Numbered from the stretch's first letter, positions 50,742 to 59,944 are shown. The stretch: DNA of 64,000 bases from UBA7672 sp030824255 (GCA_942493305.1 OW818686.1:1488001-1552000), one strand, 5' to 3'. The notes: generated from the letters alone by a model not told the origin. Numbers and translations: made by a program.

Positions 50742-52061
50742 TCAGCCCGCGCTTGGCGTCGTGGCCGGGTCGATGATCTGGCTTGTCGCTGCGGCAGCAA
50801 GCAGTCGCGCGTTCAGCGCCCTCATCGTTTCATCAAGCCGTGCACGGCGCAGGGCCTTTTCGCGCCATGCATCAAAGTTCTGCTGCGCCCGGCCCGAAAC
50901 GCCTGATACAGCGGTCACGGCTTCGCGGATCTCGCCAATGTCGAGCTGGCGCCGCGCCGAGCGTATCGTGTCCGACGCAAGCCTCACCTGATCGCTAGGA
51001 GAGAAGGCGACAACGCCGGCGAATGACTGGCGCAGCCAGTTCCAGCCATCATCGCTGTCTTCTTCGGCATGGCGCAGCGCCCGCACGGACGCCAGATGGA
51101 AATCGACGCGCAACTTCATCAGCGTTGGCGCGCCCGTCTCCGCCAGCGTGCCGATCTCGCGCAGCGTCTCGTCGTCCGGCAAAAGGTCCGCCAGCGCGCG
51201 GTGCTCCGCAATGAAGGGCTCGCCCGAGCGCGCCGCAGCCTCCAGCACGCCAAGCGCGCGTATGGTCTGCGCCCGCGTTGTCGCTGTCACGATCGCTGTC
51301 GGCGGCGCCACGCTTGCCAGCGCAAGGCGCGGCGCGCTTGGCAGGGGCTCGCCGCTGGCGCCCGCATCCATCCGGCCTGCCACATCCTGCATGCCGACCT
51401 CAAGCGCGGCCAGCGCCGCTGCGCGCTGGTCGAACGCCGTCACCATCGTGCGATTGGCAAGATCGAGCTCGGCCACCTGCAACGCCAGATCCGCAATCGC
51501 GCGCTGCACTTCGCGCGTCGTCTCCGGCGCTGCGGTCGCATCCGCCACGATCCGCTCCAGCTTGTTGATGCGCGCCAGCAGGACGCCCAGCGGGGTCGTG
51601 CTAGTGGAAGCCCCCGCGGGCGACGCGCCATCGCCCGCGCCGGTCACGGCGGAGAGCTGGCTGGCCATGCCGGTTAAATCAATCCGCAGCTGCGTGTCGG
51701 TGTCGTCGATCCGCCGCAGTCTTTCCGAATGCGCATCCAGCCGCGAACGCATCGAAACGATATCGATGGCCGCTTGCTGCGCGCGTGTATCCAGCAACGC
51801 GATCTGGCCGCTCAGCGCGTCGATCTCGCGCGCCAGCGTGCCTGTCGGCGCCGTCGTGTTGGCGTTGCTGACGATGATGGCGACGGTTGCGCCCAGCGCC
51901 GCTGAAATGCCGCTGGTCGCCAGCATTGCCGGCCAGGTCACCCGGCGGCTGCGCATCGACGGGGCAGGGGTGCGCTTGCGGCGCGGCACGACAGCCGGCG
52001 CCTCCGCGGATTCGAACTCCGTTTCAATGGGTTCAGGTTCGACGCGCCCAGTATCCGTCAT
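50742..52061 (-). CDS. Mic60/mitofilin-like membrane protein (COG4223 type)
   Basis: The protein has 439 residues. A basic, proline-rich N-terminus precedes one membrane helix (PAMLATSGISAALGATVAII). A long helical, coiled-coil periplasmic region follows (LAREIDALSGQIALLDTRAQ; RLDAHSERLRRIDDTDTQLR), then a C-terminal domain (about 300-430, LGVLEAAARSGEPFIAEHRA, EIREAVTAVSGVSGRAQQNF). In alphaproteobacteria the Mic60 homologue lies beside hemC-hemD (known) and shapes inner-membrane invaginations. The position next to hemD supports the call. No hemY gene follows. Confidence 0.8.
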   Translation of the reverse strand: MTDTGRVEPEPIETEFESAEAPAVVPRRKRTPAPSMRSRRVTWPAMLATSGISAALGATVAIIVSNANTTAPTGTLAREIDALSGQIALLDTRAQQAAIDIVSMRSRLDAHSERLRRIDDTDTQLRIDLTGMASQLSAVTGAGDGASPAGASTSTTPLGVLLARINKLERIVADATAAPETTREVQRAIADLALQVAELDLANRTMVTAFDQRAAALAALEVGMQDVAGRMDAGASGEPLPSAPRLALASVAPPTAIVTATTRAQTIRALGVLEAAARSGEPFIAEHRALADLLPDDETLREIGTLAETGAPTLMKLRVDFHLASVRALRHAEEDSDDGWNWLRQSFAGVVAFSPSDQVRLASDTIRSARRQLDIGEIREAVTAVSGVSGRAQQNFDAWREKALRRARLDETMRALNARLLAAAATSQIIDPATTPSAG

Positions 52062-52131
52062 AGACCACCAGCCTCATGGTCTTTTGCCCGCGCCTGCCCA
52101 CATGCAGCATAGGCGCGCCCATTGCGATTCC

Positions 52132-52854
52132 TCAACCGAAAACCAGCCTGGCGAGCGCGGAAATCATCGCGGCTTCATCCGGCGTTGCGGCGATTTCGCT
52201 TCGGTGCGTCAATCCGCTCAACGGCGCGGCCGCCGCTTCCGAGATTGCAACGACCACAAGTGGCGAGCGTCCCGGCGCATTGCCGGATGCATTGGATGCA
52301 AAACCAGCCAGGATTGCGCCCGCGCGCGGCGAATGGATCAGCACCGCGTCGAACCGTTCATGTCCTGCCAGCAGCGCCATCAGATGCAGTCCCGGCTGCT
52401 CCACCGGCACAGCCCGAAACACCGCCAGAAAGCTCGCCGCGCGCCCCGCCGACATCAGCTGGCCCGCCAGATCGCCCCGGCTTTCCTCATTGCCGACATG
52501 CAGGAGATGAAGGCCCTCCTTCAGCGTCTGCCCGATCAGCCTCGCCAGGGCGTTCACATCGCCATCGGCGGAGCTGACATCGACAAAACCGAGATCGCGC
52601 GCCGCCTGCGCCGTCCGCTCGCCGACACAATAGACCGGTACGTCCCGTCTCGGCGACAGCATCGCGAAGCGACGCACGCCATTCGCGCTCGTGAAGGCTA
52701 GCGCGCCGAAGTCCGGCAATGTCACGTTGATTGGCGCGATGGAGAATACCGGCTCGACCACCGCTTCGAAGCCCGCCGCACGAAGCCGACCCGCCGTCTC
52801 CGAAGCGCCCGGTTCGCTGCGGGTCACCAGGATGCGGGGCGGCGTCTGGCTCAC
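52132..52854 (-). CDS. hemD: Uroporphyrinogen-III synthase
   Basis: The protein has 240 residues from a GTG (52,854) that overlaps the hemC stop as GTGA; an upstream ATG frame starts inside hemC and is less likely. Two HemD half-domains are seen (RILVTRSEPGASETAGRLRA, LAFTSANGVRRFAMLSPRRD, VYCVGERTAQAARDLGFVDV, LHLLHVGNEESRGDLAGQLM). It closes and rearranges hydroxymethylbilane to uroporphyrinogen III. It is translationally coupled to hemC. Confidence 0.93.
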   Translation of the reverse strand: MSQTPPRILVTRSEPGASETAGRLRAAGFEAVVEPVFSIAPINVTLPDFGALAFTSANGVRRFAMLSPRRDVPVYCVGERTAQAARDLGFVDVSSADGDVNALARLIGQTLKEGLHLLHVGNEESRGDLAGQLMSAGRAASFLAVFRAVPVEQPGLHLMALLAGHERFDAVLIHSPRAGAILAGFASNASGNAPGRSPLVVVAISEAAAAPLSGLTHRSEIAATPDEAAMISALARLVFG

Positions 52855-53825
52855 GCCACGTCCCCGTCCCCGTCCTCGTCGCCCCACGGGGCAGGGCCCT
52901 CGCCCAGGTCATACGCCCGTTCCGCAGCCACATCCTCGGCCAGCGCCAGGCCCAGAACCTCGGCGTCGAACGCGCTCGGCCGGCCTTCGATCAGGCCTTC
53001 GCCTCGCCAGCGCTTCGATCCGTCGTCGGCCAGCACTTCGCCCGCCATTTCCGCGCCGTCGTCCGTCAGGCGGAAGTGCGCTGCGATCGGCGTGCGGCAC
53101 GATCCGTCCAGCCTGCGCAGGAAAGCGCGCTCGGCGATCGCCGCAAGCCTTGCTTCCTCATTGTCAATCTTCGCCGCCAGCCCCTTCAGCCAGTCCGGCG
53201 CATCGAGACGCACCGTCGCGCCGATGATGCCTTGCCCGCCTGCCGGCAGCATCTCGTCGATCGCGAGAATCCCCGCCGCCTTTTCGATCATGCCGAGCCT
53301 GCGCAGCCCCGCCGCCGCGAGAATGGTCGCCTGCGCTTCCCCCTCTGACAGCTTGCGCAGTCGTGTCTGCACATTGCCCCGGAACATCACCACGTTGAGG
53401 TCCGGCCTTGCCGCCTTCAGCTGCGCCTGACGCCGCAGGCTGGACGAGCCCACCACCGCGCCCTGCGGCAGATCGTTGATCGTCGCATACGGCCCGATCA
53501 GGCAGTCGCGCGGATCCTCGCGCTCGAGGAATGTCGCCAGATACAGATGCTCGGGCAGGGTGACGGTCACGTCCTTCAGCGAGTGGACGGCGATGTCGAT
53601 CTCACCCAGCTCCTGCGCCCGGTCCAGCTCCTTGGTGAACAGTCCCTTGCCGCCGGCATCCTGCAGCGGCCTGTCGAGGATCTTGTCCCCCGTCGTGGTG
53701 AAGGCGTGGATCGAGGTTGCGATCTCCCCGCCCGAAGCCCTGGCGACGAGGTCCGCGAACATGTTCGCCTGCGCCAGCGCAAGCGGCGAGCCCCGTGTAC
53801 CGATCCGAACTGTGTGTTGCGTCAT
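52851..53825 (-). CDS. hemC: Porphobilinogen deaminase (hydroxymethylbilane synthase)
   Basis: The protein has 324 residues from ATG 53,825 (MTQHTVRIGTRGSPLALAQA). Family boxes are intact: KDVTVTLPEHLYLATFLERE, GSSSLRRQAQLKAARPDLNV, RGNVQTRLRKL, and the cofactor Cys in RRLDGSCRTPIAAHF. It joins four porphobilinogen units in haem synthesis. It diverges from tsaD over a 68-nt gap. Confidence 0.97.
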   Translation of the reverse strand: MTQHTVRIGTRGSPLALAQANMFADLVARASGGEIATSIHAFTTTGDKILDRPLQDAGGKGLFTKELDRAQELGEIDIAVHSLKDVTVTLPEHLYLATFLEREDPRDCLIGPYATINDLPQGAVVGSSSLRRQAQLKAARPDLNVVMFRGNVQTRLRKLSEGEAQATILAAAGLRRLGMIEKAAGILAIDEMLPAGGQGIIGATVRLDAPDWLKGLAAKIDNEEARLAAIAERAFLRRLDGSCRTPIAAHFRLTDDGAEMAGEVLADDGSKRWRGEGLIEGRPSAFDAEVLGLALAEDVAAERAYDLGEGPAPWGDEDGDGDVA

Positions 53826-53893
53826 GATTGGCTTATCCGTTGTTCGCGGCGTACAAGCGGCCCCAAAATGATGCAAGGCAATGTTGCAAGGCC

Positions 53894-54973
53894 ATGATCG
53901 AAGGCCCCGTCACCGTCCTCGGGATCGAGACCAGCTGCGATGAAACCGCGGCCGCGGTCGTGCGCCTCGAAAACGGCCGCGCCACCGTTCTCGCCGAGAA
54001 GGTCGCCAGCCAGACCGAGGAACACGCCCTTTATGGCGGCGTCGTCCCCGAAATCGCCGCCCGCGCCCATGTCGAGCGCCTCGATTCCCTCGTCCGCATG
54101 ACGATGGAAGAATCCGGCGTCGGCTGGGAGGGCCTTGACGGTATTGCCGCCACGGCGGGTCCGGGCCTGATCGGCGGGGTGATGGCCGGCCTGTCCACGG
54201 CCAAGGCGATCGCCCTCGCGCGGGGTCTTCCCCTGATCGCCGTGAACCATCTCGAAGGCCACGCCCTCAGCCCCCGCCTCGCCGAAGAGGTTCACTTCCC
54301 CTACCTGCTGCTGCTGGTGTCGGGCGGCCATTGCCAGTTCGTCCATGTCGAAGGCGTCGGAAAGTATCGCCGCCTCGGCTCCACCATCGACGACGCCGCC
54401 GGCGAAGCCTTCGACAAGACCGCGAAGATGCTCGGCCTCAAGGGGCAGGGCGGCCCCGCCGTCGAACGCGAGGCGCTCAACGGCAATCCAGAGGCCGTCG
54501 ACCTGCCGCGCCCGCTGCTCGATCGCCCCAATCTCGACATGAGTTTTTCGGGCCTCAAGACCGCGGTGCGCCGCGCCATCGAGGAACAGCCGCTTGATGC
54601 GACGCGCATCGCCAATATCTGCGCTTCCTTTCAGGAGGCCGTCGCCGACATTCTCGCCACCAAGTCCGCTCGCGCCCTGCGCGAGGTGAAGGACCTGTCT
54701 TATCGCCGCACCTTCGTCGTCGCTGGCGGCGTCGCCGCCAACACGATGCTGCGCGCCCGCCTCGAAGCCGAAGCCCGCCATCTCGGCTTTCATTTCGCTG
54801 CCCCGCCGCTGCGCTGGTGCACCGATAACGGCGCCATGATCGCGCTCGCCGGCGCCGAACATCTCCGCCTCGGCCACGTGTCGCCGCTGGATACGGCCGC
54901 GCGCCCAAGATGGCCGCTCGACCAGGATTCCACGCCCCTCTACGGCGGCGGCAAAAAGGGCGCGAAAGCGTAA
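53894..54973 (+). CDS. tsaD: tRNA N6-threonylcarbamoyladenosine transferase TsaD
   Basis: The protein has 359 residues from ATG 53,894 (MIEGPVTVLGIETSCDETAA). Typical motifs are GIETSCDETA, NHLEGHALSP (His-x3-His metal site), LLVSGGHCQF, VVAGGVAANTMLR and CTDNGAMIALAG. It adds the t6A modification at A37 of ANN-reading tRNAs. The long frame on the opposite strand is a shadow. Confidence 0.97.
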   Translation: MIEGPVTVLGIETSCDETAAAVVRLENGRATVLAEKVASQTEEHALYGGVVPEIAARAHVERLDSLVRMTMEESGVGWEGLDGIAATAGPGLIGGVMAGLSTAKAIALARGLPLIAVNHLEGHALSPRLAEEVHFPYLLLLVSGGHCQFVHVEGVGKYRRLGSTIDDAAGEAFDKTAKMLGLKGQGGPAVEREALNGNPEAVDLPRPLLDRPNLDMSFSGLKTAVRRAIEEQPLDATRIANICASFQEAVADILATKSARALREVKDLSYRRTFVVAGGVAANTMLRARLEAEARHLGFHFAAPPLRWCTDNGAMIALAGAEHLRLGHVSPLDTAARPRWPLDQDSTPLYGGGKKGAKA

Positions 54974-55003
54974 CCTGTATCGCGCGTCCCGCCCCGCCGC
55001 CGG

Positions 55004-55044
55004 CGGGGAAGGCGGTAGTCGCGTAGCGACTGACGGAAGGGGCT
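55004..55044. repeat. Dispersed extragenic palindromic repeat
   Basis: The sequence around AGTCGC-GTA-GCGACT, flanked by GGGGAAGGCGGT and GACGGAAGGGGCT, has the form of a repeat found in many intergenic gaps of GC-rich alphaproteobacteria. It lies between the convergent tsaD and DUF3365 genes. The family assignment is from memory of its shape; only one copy is in this window. Confidence 0.5.
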
Positions 55045-55126
55045 GCCGGCGAAGGCGCCTCATGGTGAGCATCGACTGAAGGAAGCGCCCGTCGAACCAC
55101 GGGGAGCCTGGCTCACTGCCCCAGCC

Positions 55127-55804
55127 TCAAGGCACAACCAGCGGCGCATCCTCCGCCGTCCGCGCATCCGCCGGCGCGACAACCGGCGCCGGTATGTCCA
55201 TCCACGCCGGCGCGGGCCCGCCGCCGACACGCAACACCTTGCGCACCGAATACGCCCCACCCAGCTGCAGCGCGGCATATCCCGTCGCCTCGTCGAGCGG
55301 ATACTCCTGCGCCAGCAACAGTTTCACGCGCCCGTCGATCGTCTCGCCATGGCAGGCAAGACACGCCTCGCCCATCAGCACGGGCCGCATCCACCTGAAC
55401 ACCGTCTCATCGCCCTCGGCGACGATCTCCGCGATCTCCATCGTCTCGGCATCGACGCCCGCATCCAGCATGAAGCTCATCTGCTCCATCTGCTGCCGCT
55501 CCCAGTCATCCGGCGCATTCGCCGGATTGCGCACGCCCAGCGCTGTGCGGCTGAACGCGACCCGTTCCGCATTGCTGATCTCGCGGCCCCAGTCGGGCGC
55601 ATGGTCGGCATAGCTGAGCCACACCGCCACAACGTCGTCGCCGCGATCAAGCCGCGCAATGATTTCGCGGGTCATGCGCTGGTCGAAAGCCAGCGCCGCC
55701 TGCCGTGCGGCGCGCACATCGTCCGCCGCCGGCATTTCAGGTTTAGGCGCGCACGCAGCCAACACGGCCAGCGCCATCACGCCGAGCATCGCTGCATGCT
55801 TCAA
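55127..55804 (-). CDS. DUF3365 lipoprotein with one haem-binding motif
   Basis: The protein has 225 residues. A lipoprotein signal (HAAMLGVMALAVLAAC) is followed by a helical domain (RNPANAPDDWERQQMEQMSF) and a single CLACH motif within LMGEACLACHGETIDGRVKL. DUF3365 domains with a CxxCH box occur in periplasmic haem sensors and cytochrome-like proteins. It probably binds one c-type haem. The function is unknown. Confidence 0.82.
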   Translation of the reverse strand: MKHAAMLGVMALAVLAACAPKPEMPAADDVRAARQAALAFDQRMTREIIARLDRGDDVVAVWLSYADHAPDWGREISNAERVAFSRTALGVRNPANAPDDWERQQMEQMSFMLDAGVDAETMEIAEIVAEGDETVFRWMRPVLMGEACLACHGETIDGRVKLLLAQEYPLDEATGYAALQLGGAYSVRKVLRVGGGPAPAWMDIPAPVVAPADARTAEDAPLVVP

Positions 55805-55817
55805 GCGCCGCCGCGCC

Positions 55818-56552
55818 TCAGCTGGCCTTCAGCTTGAACTTGAACGTCGTGGCGTCGGCTTCCGCCGTATTCTCCCACGGCCGGCGCTGGGCGAGGGTGA
55901 TTTCGCCTTCGCCTGCGGCGATGGCTTCGATGATCACCACTTCCCAATGGCTGCCGCCGGCAAAGCCCGGCAGGAATTGCGATGTCGTGGTCGATCCGCC
56001 CGGGCCGTCGCTGGCCTTTACGAAGGCGGGCGGCGTCGATGCCGCCCACACATAGCCAGCCGTCGGCACGCCCACCAGCGCCACCGCAACCTTCTCGCCT
56101 ACCTTCACCTCGACGGCCTTGCCCGCATCCGCCACTGTCAGCGTCTGCGTGACTCCTTCGGCTTTCGGCGGGGGCAGGGAGCGCGACTGGAATTCGCAGC
56201 TGCGCGTTGCGCCATCCGCCGTCCAGCTCGCGCCGGGGCCTTCAAGGCGAAGCGCGGCCGCCTCGCTCTTCCAGGCCTGTCCGGAGCCATCTGTCATGTC
56301 CGGCTTCAGCGTCATCGCCGCGCCGCCATCGACACGCGCCAGCGCCGCGCCTTCCGGCTGATGGAAAACCACGTCCAGCTTGCCGCCGCCCTCGCAGGTG
56401 AAATTGACGGCATAGTCAAAACGGTCGTCGGCCACGCTTGTGGTCTCCCTGCCTGCTTCCGTCCCCGTTTGCCCCGCGCAGGCGCCCAGCGCCAGAGCAC
56501 TGGCAAGCGCACTGGCAAGCGCGGCGGCGGAAGCAAAAGTCGCGAATTTCAT
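55818..56552 (-). CDS. Lipoprotein fusing MliC-type lysozyme inhibitor and chagasin-type protease inhibitor
   Basis: The protein has 244 residues, with a lipoprotein-like signal (ALASALASALALGAC). Residues about 45-125 resemble MliC/PliC lysozyme inhibitors (VNFTCEGGGKLDVVFHQPEG and a closing SCEF). Residues about 135-240 match chagasin (I42) cysteine-protease inhibitors: VPTAGYVWAAS (NPTTGY-like loop), FLPGFAGGSHWEVVIIEAIA, EITLAQRRPWE. It would guard the cell envelope against two kinds of host or predator enzymes. The two-domain architecture is unusual. Confidence 0.82.
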   Translation of the reverse strand: MKFATFASAAALASALASALALGACAGQTGTEAGRETTSVADDRFDYAVNFTCEGGGKLDVVFHQPEGAALARVDGGAAMTLKPDMTDGSGQAWKSEAAALRLEGPGASWTADGATRSCEFQSRSLPPPKAEGVTQTLTVADAGKAVEVKVGEKVAVALVGVPTAGYVWAASTPPAFVKASDGPGGSTTTSQFLPGFAGGSHWEVVIIEAIAAGEGEITLAQRRPWENTAEADATTFKFKLKAS

Positions 56553-56709
56553 TCAGATCCCCTGATCACGTCCCGCCCACCCTCCGCTTCGGCAGGGAGG
56601 CTGGCAATAGCGTTCCCCAGATGGTCCGTACCGGCGTGGCCTCCATGCCGCTGCCGGGCTGGGCCGAATCTCTCTAGACCCAACCCCGATCCCCTCGCCG
56701 GAGCGACCC

Positions 56710-57129
56710 ATGGCCGACCTGCCCACGATGATGCTTGCTGTGGCCGCCATGGGCGCGGGCGCCGCCGCCGCGTCTGGCTGGACAGCCGGGGTTATCGTCG
56801 CGAACACCCATTTTGACGGGCTCGATGCGGGCAGGGCCGACCGGATGCTGCGCCGTGTCCTGTCGGCGACGGCAGGTTTCCAGGCGGCGCTGCTTGGCGT
56901 CGCGACCGGCGCTGCCCTTCTAGGCGGCGCGCGCGCCGCGGCCATCGTCGCGGCCATCTGCGCCGTCGGCTTCCTGTCGAATGTCTGGACGTTGGCGCCG
57001 CGCAAGGAGAAGACCGTGCCGGGGGTTAGAAAGCGCAATTCGACCCAGCGCGTTGTCGCCGTGGCGCTGACGCTCATCATGACTCTGGCCGCCCTCGTGG
57101 CGGCCGTCCTGGCGATCTTTGGCGTCTAG
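56710..57129 (+). CDS. Small integral membrane protein of unknown function
   Basis: The protein has 139 residues with four hydrophobic helices (MLAVAAMGAGAAAASGWTAG; FQAALLGVATGAALLGGARA; AIVAAICAVGFLSNVWTLA; VVAVALTLIMTLAALVAAVL). I do not recognise a family. GGAG lies about 10 nt upstream of the ATG. Confidence 0.6.
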   Translation: MADLPTMMLAVAAMGAGAAAASGWTAGVIVANTHFDGLDAGRADRMLRRVLSATAGFQAALLGVATGAALLGGARAAAIVAAICAVGFLSNVWTLAPRKEKTVPGVRKRNSTQRVVAVALTLIMTLAALVAAVLAIFGV

Positions 57130-57181
57130 GCAGCGCCCGCCCGGCCTTGCGGCCGGGACAGGGTCAGGCCCACGCCCAAAC

Positions 57182-57487
57182 TCAGGCTGCGCAGTTGAGC
57201 TGCGCTTCCGTCACCGTCGCACCCAGAGACGCATCATTCGCAATCTCGCCGGGCACGAAGCCGGTATAGCGGCGGTTGTCGTCGATCGCTTTCACGACCC
57301 GCGCAAACTGCTCAGGCTCCAGATTGGTTTCCAGGGCAGTTGTGAAGCACGAGCAGTTCACGGAAGAACTCGCCTTCTCGCCGCAGATGGAAGCGAGCTG
57401 GTCCTTGCCCATCGGGGCCTGGCCACAAGCAGAAAGCATCCCAAGTACGGTGACAAGGGACGCAACAAGAGAAACTCGGCGTTTCAT
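57182..57487 (-). CDS. Small lipoprotein of unknown function
   Basis: The protein has 101 residues from the ATG at 57,487, chosen because AGAGGG lies 7 nt upstream; an ATG two codons earlier is too close to it. A lipoprotein signal (RRVSLVASLVTVLGMLSAC) is followed by a small domain with four further Cys (ICGEKASSSVNCSCFTTALE and the C-terminal NCAA). Disulfide-stabilised and periplasmic is likely. No family is recognised. Confidence 0.65.
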   Translation of the reverse strand: MKRRVSLVASLVTVLGMLSACGQAPMGKDQLASICGEKASSSVNCSCFTTALETNLEPEQFARVVKAIDDNRRYTGFVPGEIANDASLGATVTEAQLNCAA

Positions 57488-57706
57488 CCACATTCCCTCT
57501 AATTTCGCGGATCTTTGTCGTCCGCGCACCAAAGTGAGCGCCGCATCTGTCGTGCTTGTCAAACGCTGTTTGGGGTCAAAAATTGCTTCGATTACGTGCC
57601 CTTAGCGGCATGACGCAGCGTGTTCGAGATGTTTTCCGGATTGGCTCCCCACCGCTTTAAAACGGTGTATGCCCAATGCCGTAGTTTAGGGGACGGGAGA
57701 GCCGGG

Positions 57707-58123
57707 ATGCCGGAGTTGGAAATCGCGATCCAGTCGTTCGTGAAGGGTTTTCCCGACTTCCTCATGCACGGGGGCATGACCCTCGCTCTCCTGATCGTCG
57801 GCTGCACCATTCACGTGCTCCTGACGCCCATGAAGGAGATGAAGCTGATCAGGGACGGAAATATTTCCGCCGGGATCAGCCTGTCCGCCGTCATCGTCGG
57901 TCTTGCCGTGCCGATGGGCGCCTGCCTCGTCACCGCGGCCTCGATCTACGACATCCTGATCTGGGGCGTCGTCGCCATCCTCCTGCAATTGCTCGCTTTT
58001 CGGGTGGCCGACCTCATCCTTCATGACCTGCCCAAACGTATCGAACAGGATCAGGTCGGTTCCGCCCTCGTGCTCGCGGCCGTGAAGATCTCTGCTGCGA
58101 TGGTAATGGCGGCGGCCTTGTGA
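57707..58123 (+). CDS. DUF350 inner-membrane protein
   Basis: The protein has 138 residues from ATG 57,707; the upstream part of the frame lacks coding character. Four membrane helices arranged as two DUF350 repeats (MTLALLIVGCTIHVLLTPMK; ISLSAVIVGLAVPMGACLVT; YDILIWGVVAILLQLLAFRV; ALVLAAVKISAAMVMAAAL). The conserved NISAGISLSAVIVG segment is typical. Function unknown; the family often pairs with other membrane genes. Confidence 0.85.
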   Translation: MPELEIAIQSFVKGFPDFLMHGGMTLALLIVGCTIHVLLTPMKEMKLIRDGNISAGISLSAVIVGLAVPMGACLVTAASIYDILIWGVVAILLQLLAFRVADLILHDLPKRIEQDQVGSALVLAAVKISAAMVMAAAL

Positions 58124-58166
58124 CTCCGCGCCCGCGAACGAATATTAGACCCTCGCGGAGACGGGT

Positions 58167-59063
58167 ATGAGGATTCCCGACTGGGTCGTTTATGCGGTCG
58201 TTCTGGCCGTGATCGTCGGGACGCTGTTTTCCAGCGGTTCGAACGACAGCGACCCGTTTCGCACCCCCACCGAAATCGCCGAGTCCGACATCCGGTCACC
58301 CTCGCCAAACGAGGGGGGCGTCGCGCCGCCTTCTGCGCCCAGCCTCGAGGGCGAACTTGGTCCCGCTCTCCCGGACTCGCATCCCTTCGACGAGCGCGTG
58401 CTGGTGCAGGTCGGCAGCGCCGAAGACGGCATCGGCACAGCCTTCGCCATCAACGAGGCCGGGGCCTGGCTCACGGCGCGCCATGTCGTTGACGGCTGCA
58501 CGCGCGTCGGCCTTGCGGTCGGCAATGGCCGCATGGTGCGCGTCGATGAAGTCCGCACATCCGACAACAGTGATCTTGCGCTGCTGATTACCGATCGTGC
58601 GCCGGTCGCCCTGCAGCTGGATCTAGCGCGCGAGCTTCATGTCGGCGAGCCCGGTTTCCACGTCGGCTTTCCGCAAGGCATGACGGGCGAGGCGGTGTCT
58701 GTTCTGGAATCGCGCTCGAATCTCGTCACGCGCGGCCGCTACACGATGGAAGAACCTGTGCTGGCCTGGGCCGAGAAGGGCCGCACGGAGGGCATCGAAG
58801 GGACGCTGTCCGGCATGAGCGGCGGCCCGGTGTTCGATCGCGACGGCGCCGTCATCGGCGTCACCGTGGCCGAGAGCCCGCGCCGTGGCCGGATCTATTC
58901 AGCCTCGCCGGATTCGATCCGCCGCTTTCTCGACGACCAGGGCCTTGTCGCCCCGGGCGGCGATGCGCGTCCGATCAGCGCCTCATCCTATGCAGACGAG
59001 GCGGATCGGCTTAGAGACTCGCGCGCTGTCGTCAAAGTCCTTTGCCGCGTGAATGCTCCCTGA
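58167..59063 (+). CDS. Trypsin-like serine protease, membrane-anchored
   Basis: The protein has 298 residues. An N-terminal membrane anchor (WVVYAVVLAVIVGTLFSSGS) and a Pro/Ser linker are followed by the protease domain with His in WLTARHVVDG, Asp in TSDNSDLALL and Ser in SGMSGGPVFD. It is a periplasmic S1-type enzyme without a PDZ domain. Its stop overlaps the pyrF start (TGATG), so they form an operon. Confidence 0.88.
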   Translation: MRIPDWVVYAVVLAVIVGTLFSSGSNDSDPFRTPTEIAESDIRSPSPNEGGVAPPSAPSLEGELGPALPDSHPFDERVLVQVGSAEDGIGTAFAINEAGAWLTARHVVDGCTRVGLAVGNGRMVRVDEVRTSDNSDLALLITDRAPVALQLDLARELHVGEPGFHVGFPQGMTGEAVSVLESRSNLVTRGRYTMEEPVLAWAEKGRTEGIEGTLSGMSGGPVFDRDGAVIGVTVAESPRRGRIYSASPDSIRRFLDDQGLVAPGGDARPISASSYADEADRLRDSRAVVKVLCRVNAP

Positions 59064-59944
59064 TGATACTCTTTGCTGATCGCCTGATGGATCAGGTCCG
59101 GACCCTCGGCCCGCTCTGCGTCGGCATAGACCCACATCCCGCTTTGTTGCCGTCCTTGTTTGGCGCCGCGGATGCGCAGGCAGCCGCAGGTTGGGGCATT
59201 GCCCTGGTTGAGCGCGCCGCCGGCCGGGTTGCTGTGGTGAAGCCGCAGGCCGGCCTTTTCGAACGTTGGGGATCGAAGGGTCTCGCTGCTCTGGAGCAGG
59301 TCTGCGAGGCTGCGCGAAAAGCGGGTCTGGTCGTGATCCTCGACGCCAAGCGCGGCGATATCGGCACCACGGCGGATGGCTATGCCGAGGGCTATCTCGG
59401 CGAAGCCTCTTCCTGTCCCTGTGACGCCATTACCGTGAACCCTTACATGGGGGTCGAGACGATCGAGCCGTTCGTGAACGTGGCCGCGCGCCAGGGGAAG
59501 GGCGTCGTCGTTCTGGCTCGCACGTCCAATCCCGGCTCGCAGGATTTCCAGGCGCAACTGGTCGATGGCCGGCCGCTCTACATTCACGTCGCTCGCTCGC
59601 TCCAGCCGATGATCGCGCGCCTGCGCGGGAAGGGCGGCTGGTCTGGCCTCATGCTTGTCGCTGGCGCAACTGGACCGGAGGACGCTCGCCGCCTGCGCGA
59701 GGCAGCGGGCGAAGCGCTGTTCCTAGTGCCGGGGTATGGGGCGCAGGGGGCGGGGGCGGGGGAGGCGGTGGCCGGATTTGTGAGGCGCGGAAACCTGCTG
59801 GAAGGCGGCATCGTAAACGCCTCGCGGTCAGTCGCCTCGCCGGAAGGCACGCTGCAAGCCGGCACGGCTGCCCAATGGGAAGCCTTGATCGATCAGGCAA
59901 TTTCGGCCGCACAGGCCGACCTTGTCGCCGCCGTCACGGTCTGA
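59063..59944 (+). CDS. pyrF: Orotidine 5'-phosphate decarboxylase (type 2)
   Basis: The protein has 293 residues from ATG 59,063. The catalytic box ILDAKRGDIGTTADGYAEGY is of the long type-2 family. CVGIDPHP, NPYMGVETIEPF, VLARTSNPGSQDFQ and LVPGYGAQGAGAGE are further matches. It makes UMP in pyrimidine synthesis. The start overlaps the protease stop by one base. Confidence 0.95.
   Translation: MILFADRLMDQVRTLGPLCVGIDPHPALLPSLFGAADAQAAAGWGIALVERAAGRVAVVKPQAGLFERWGSKGLAALEQVCEAARKAGLVVILDAKRGDIGTTADGYAEGYLGEASSCPCDAITVNPYMGVETIEPFVNVAARQGKGVVVLARTSNPGSQDFQAQLVDGRPLYIHVARSLQPMIARLRGKGGWSGLMLVAGATGPEDARRLREAAGEALFLVPGYGAQGAGAGEAVAGFVRRGNLLEGGIVNASRSVASPEGTLQAGTAAQWEALIDQAISAAQADLVAAVTV

Noticed and set aside
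53822..55072. 416-codon open frame opposite tsaD
   Set aside because: Covers tsaD almost exactly on the other strand and has no recognisable domain; tsaD is complete with all motifs.
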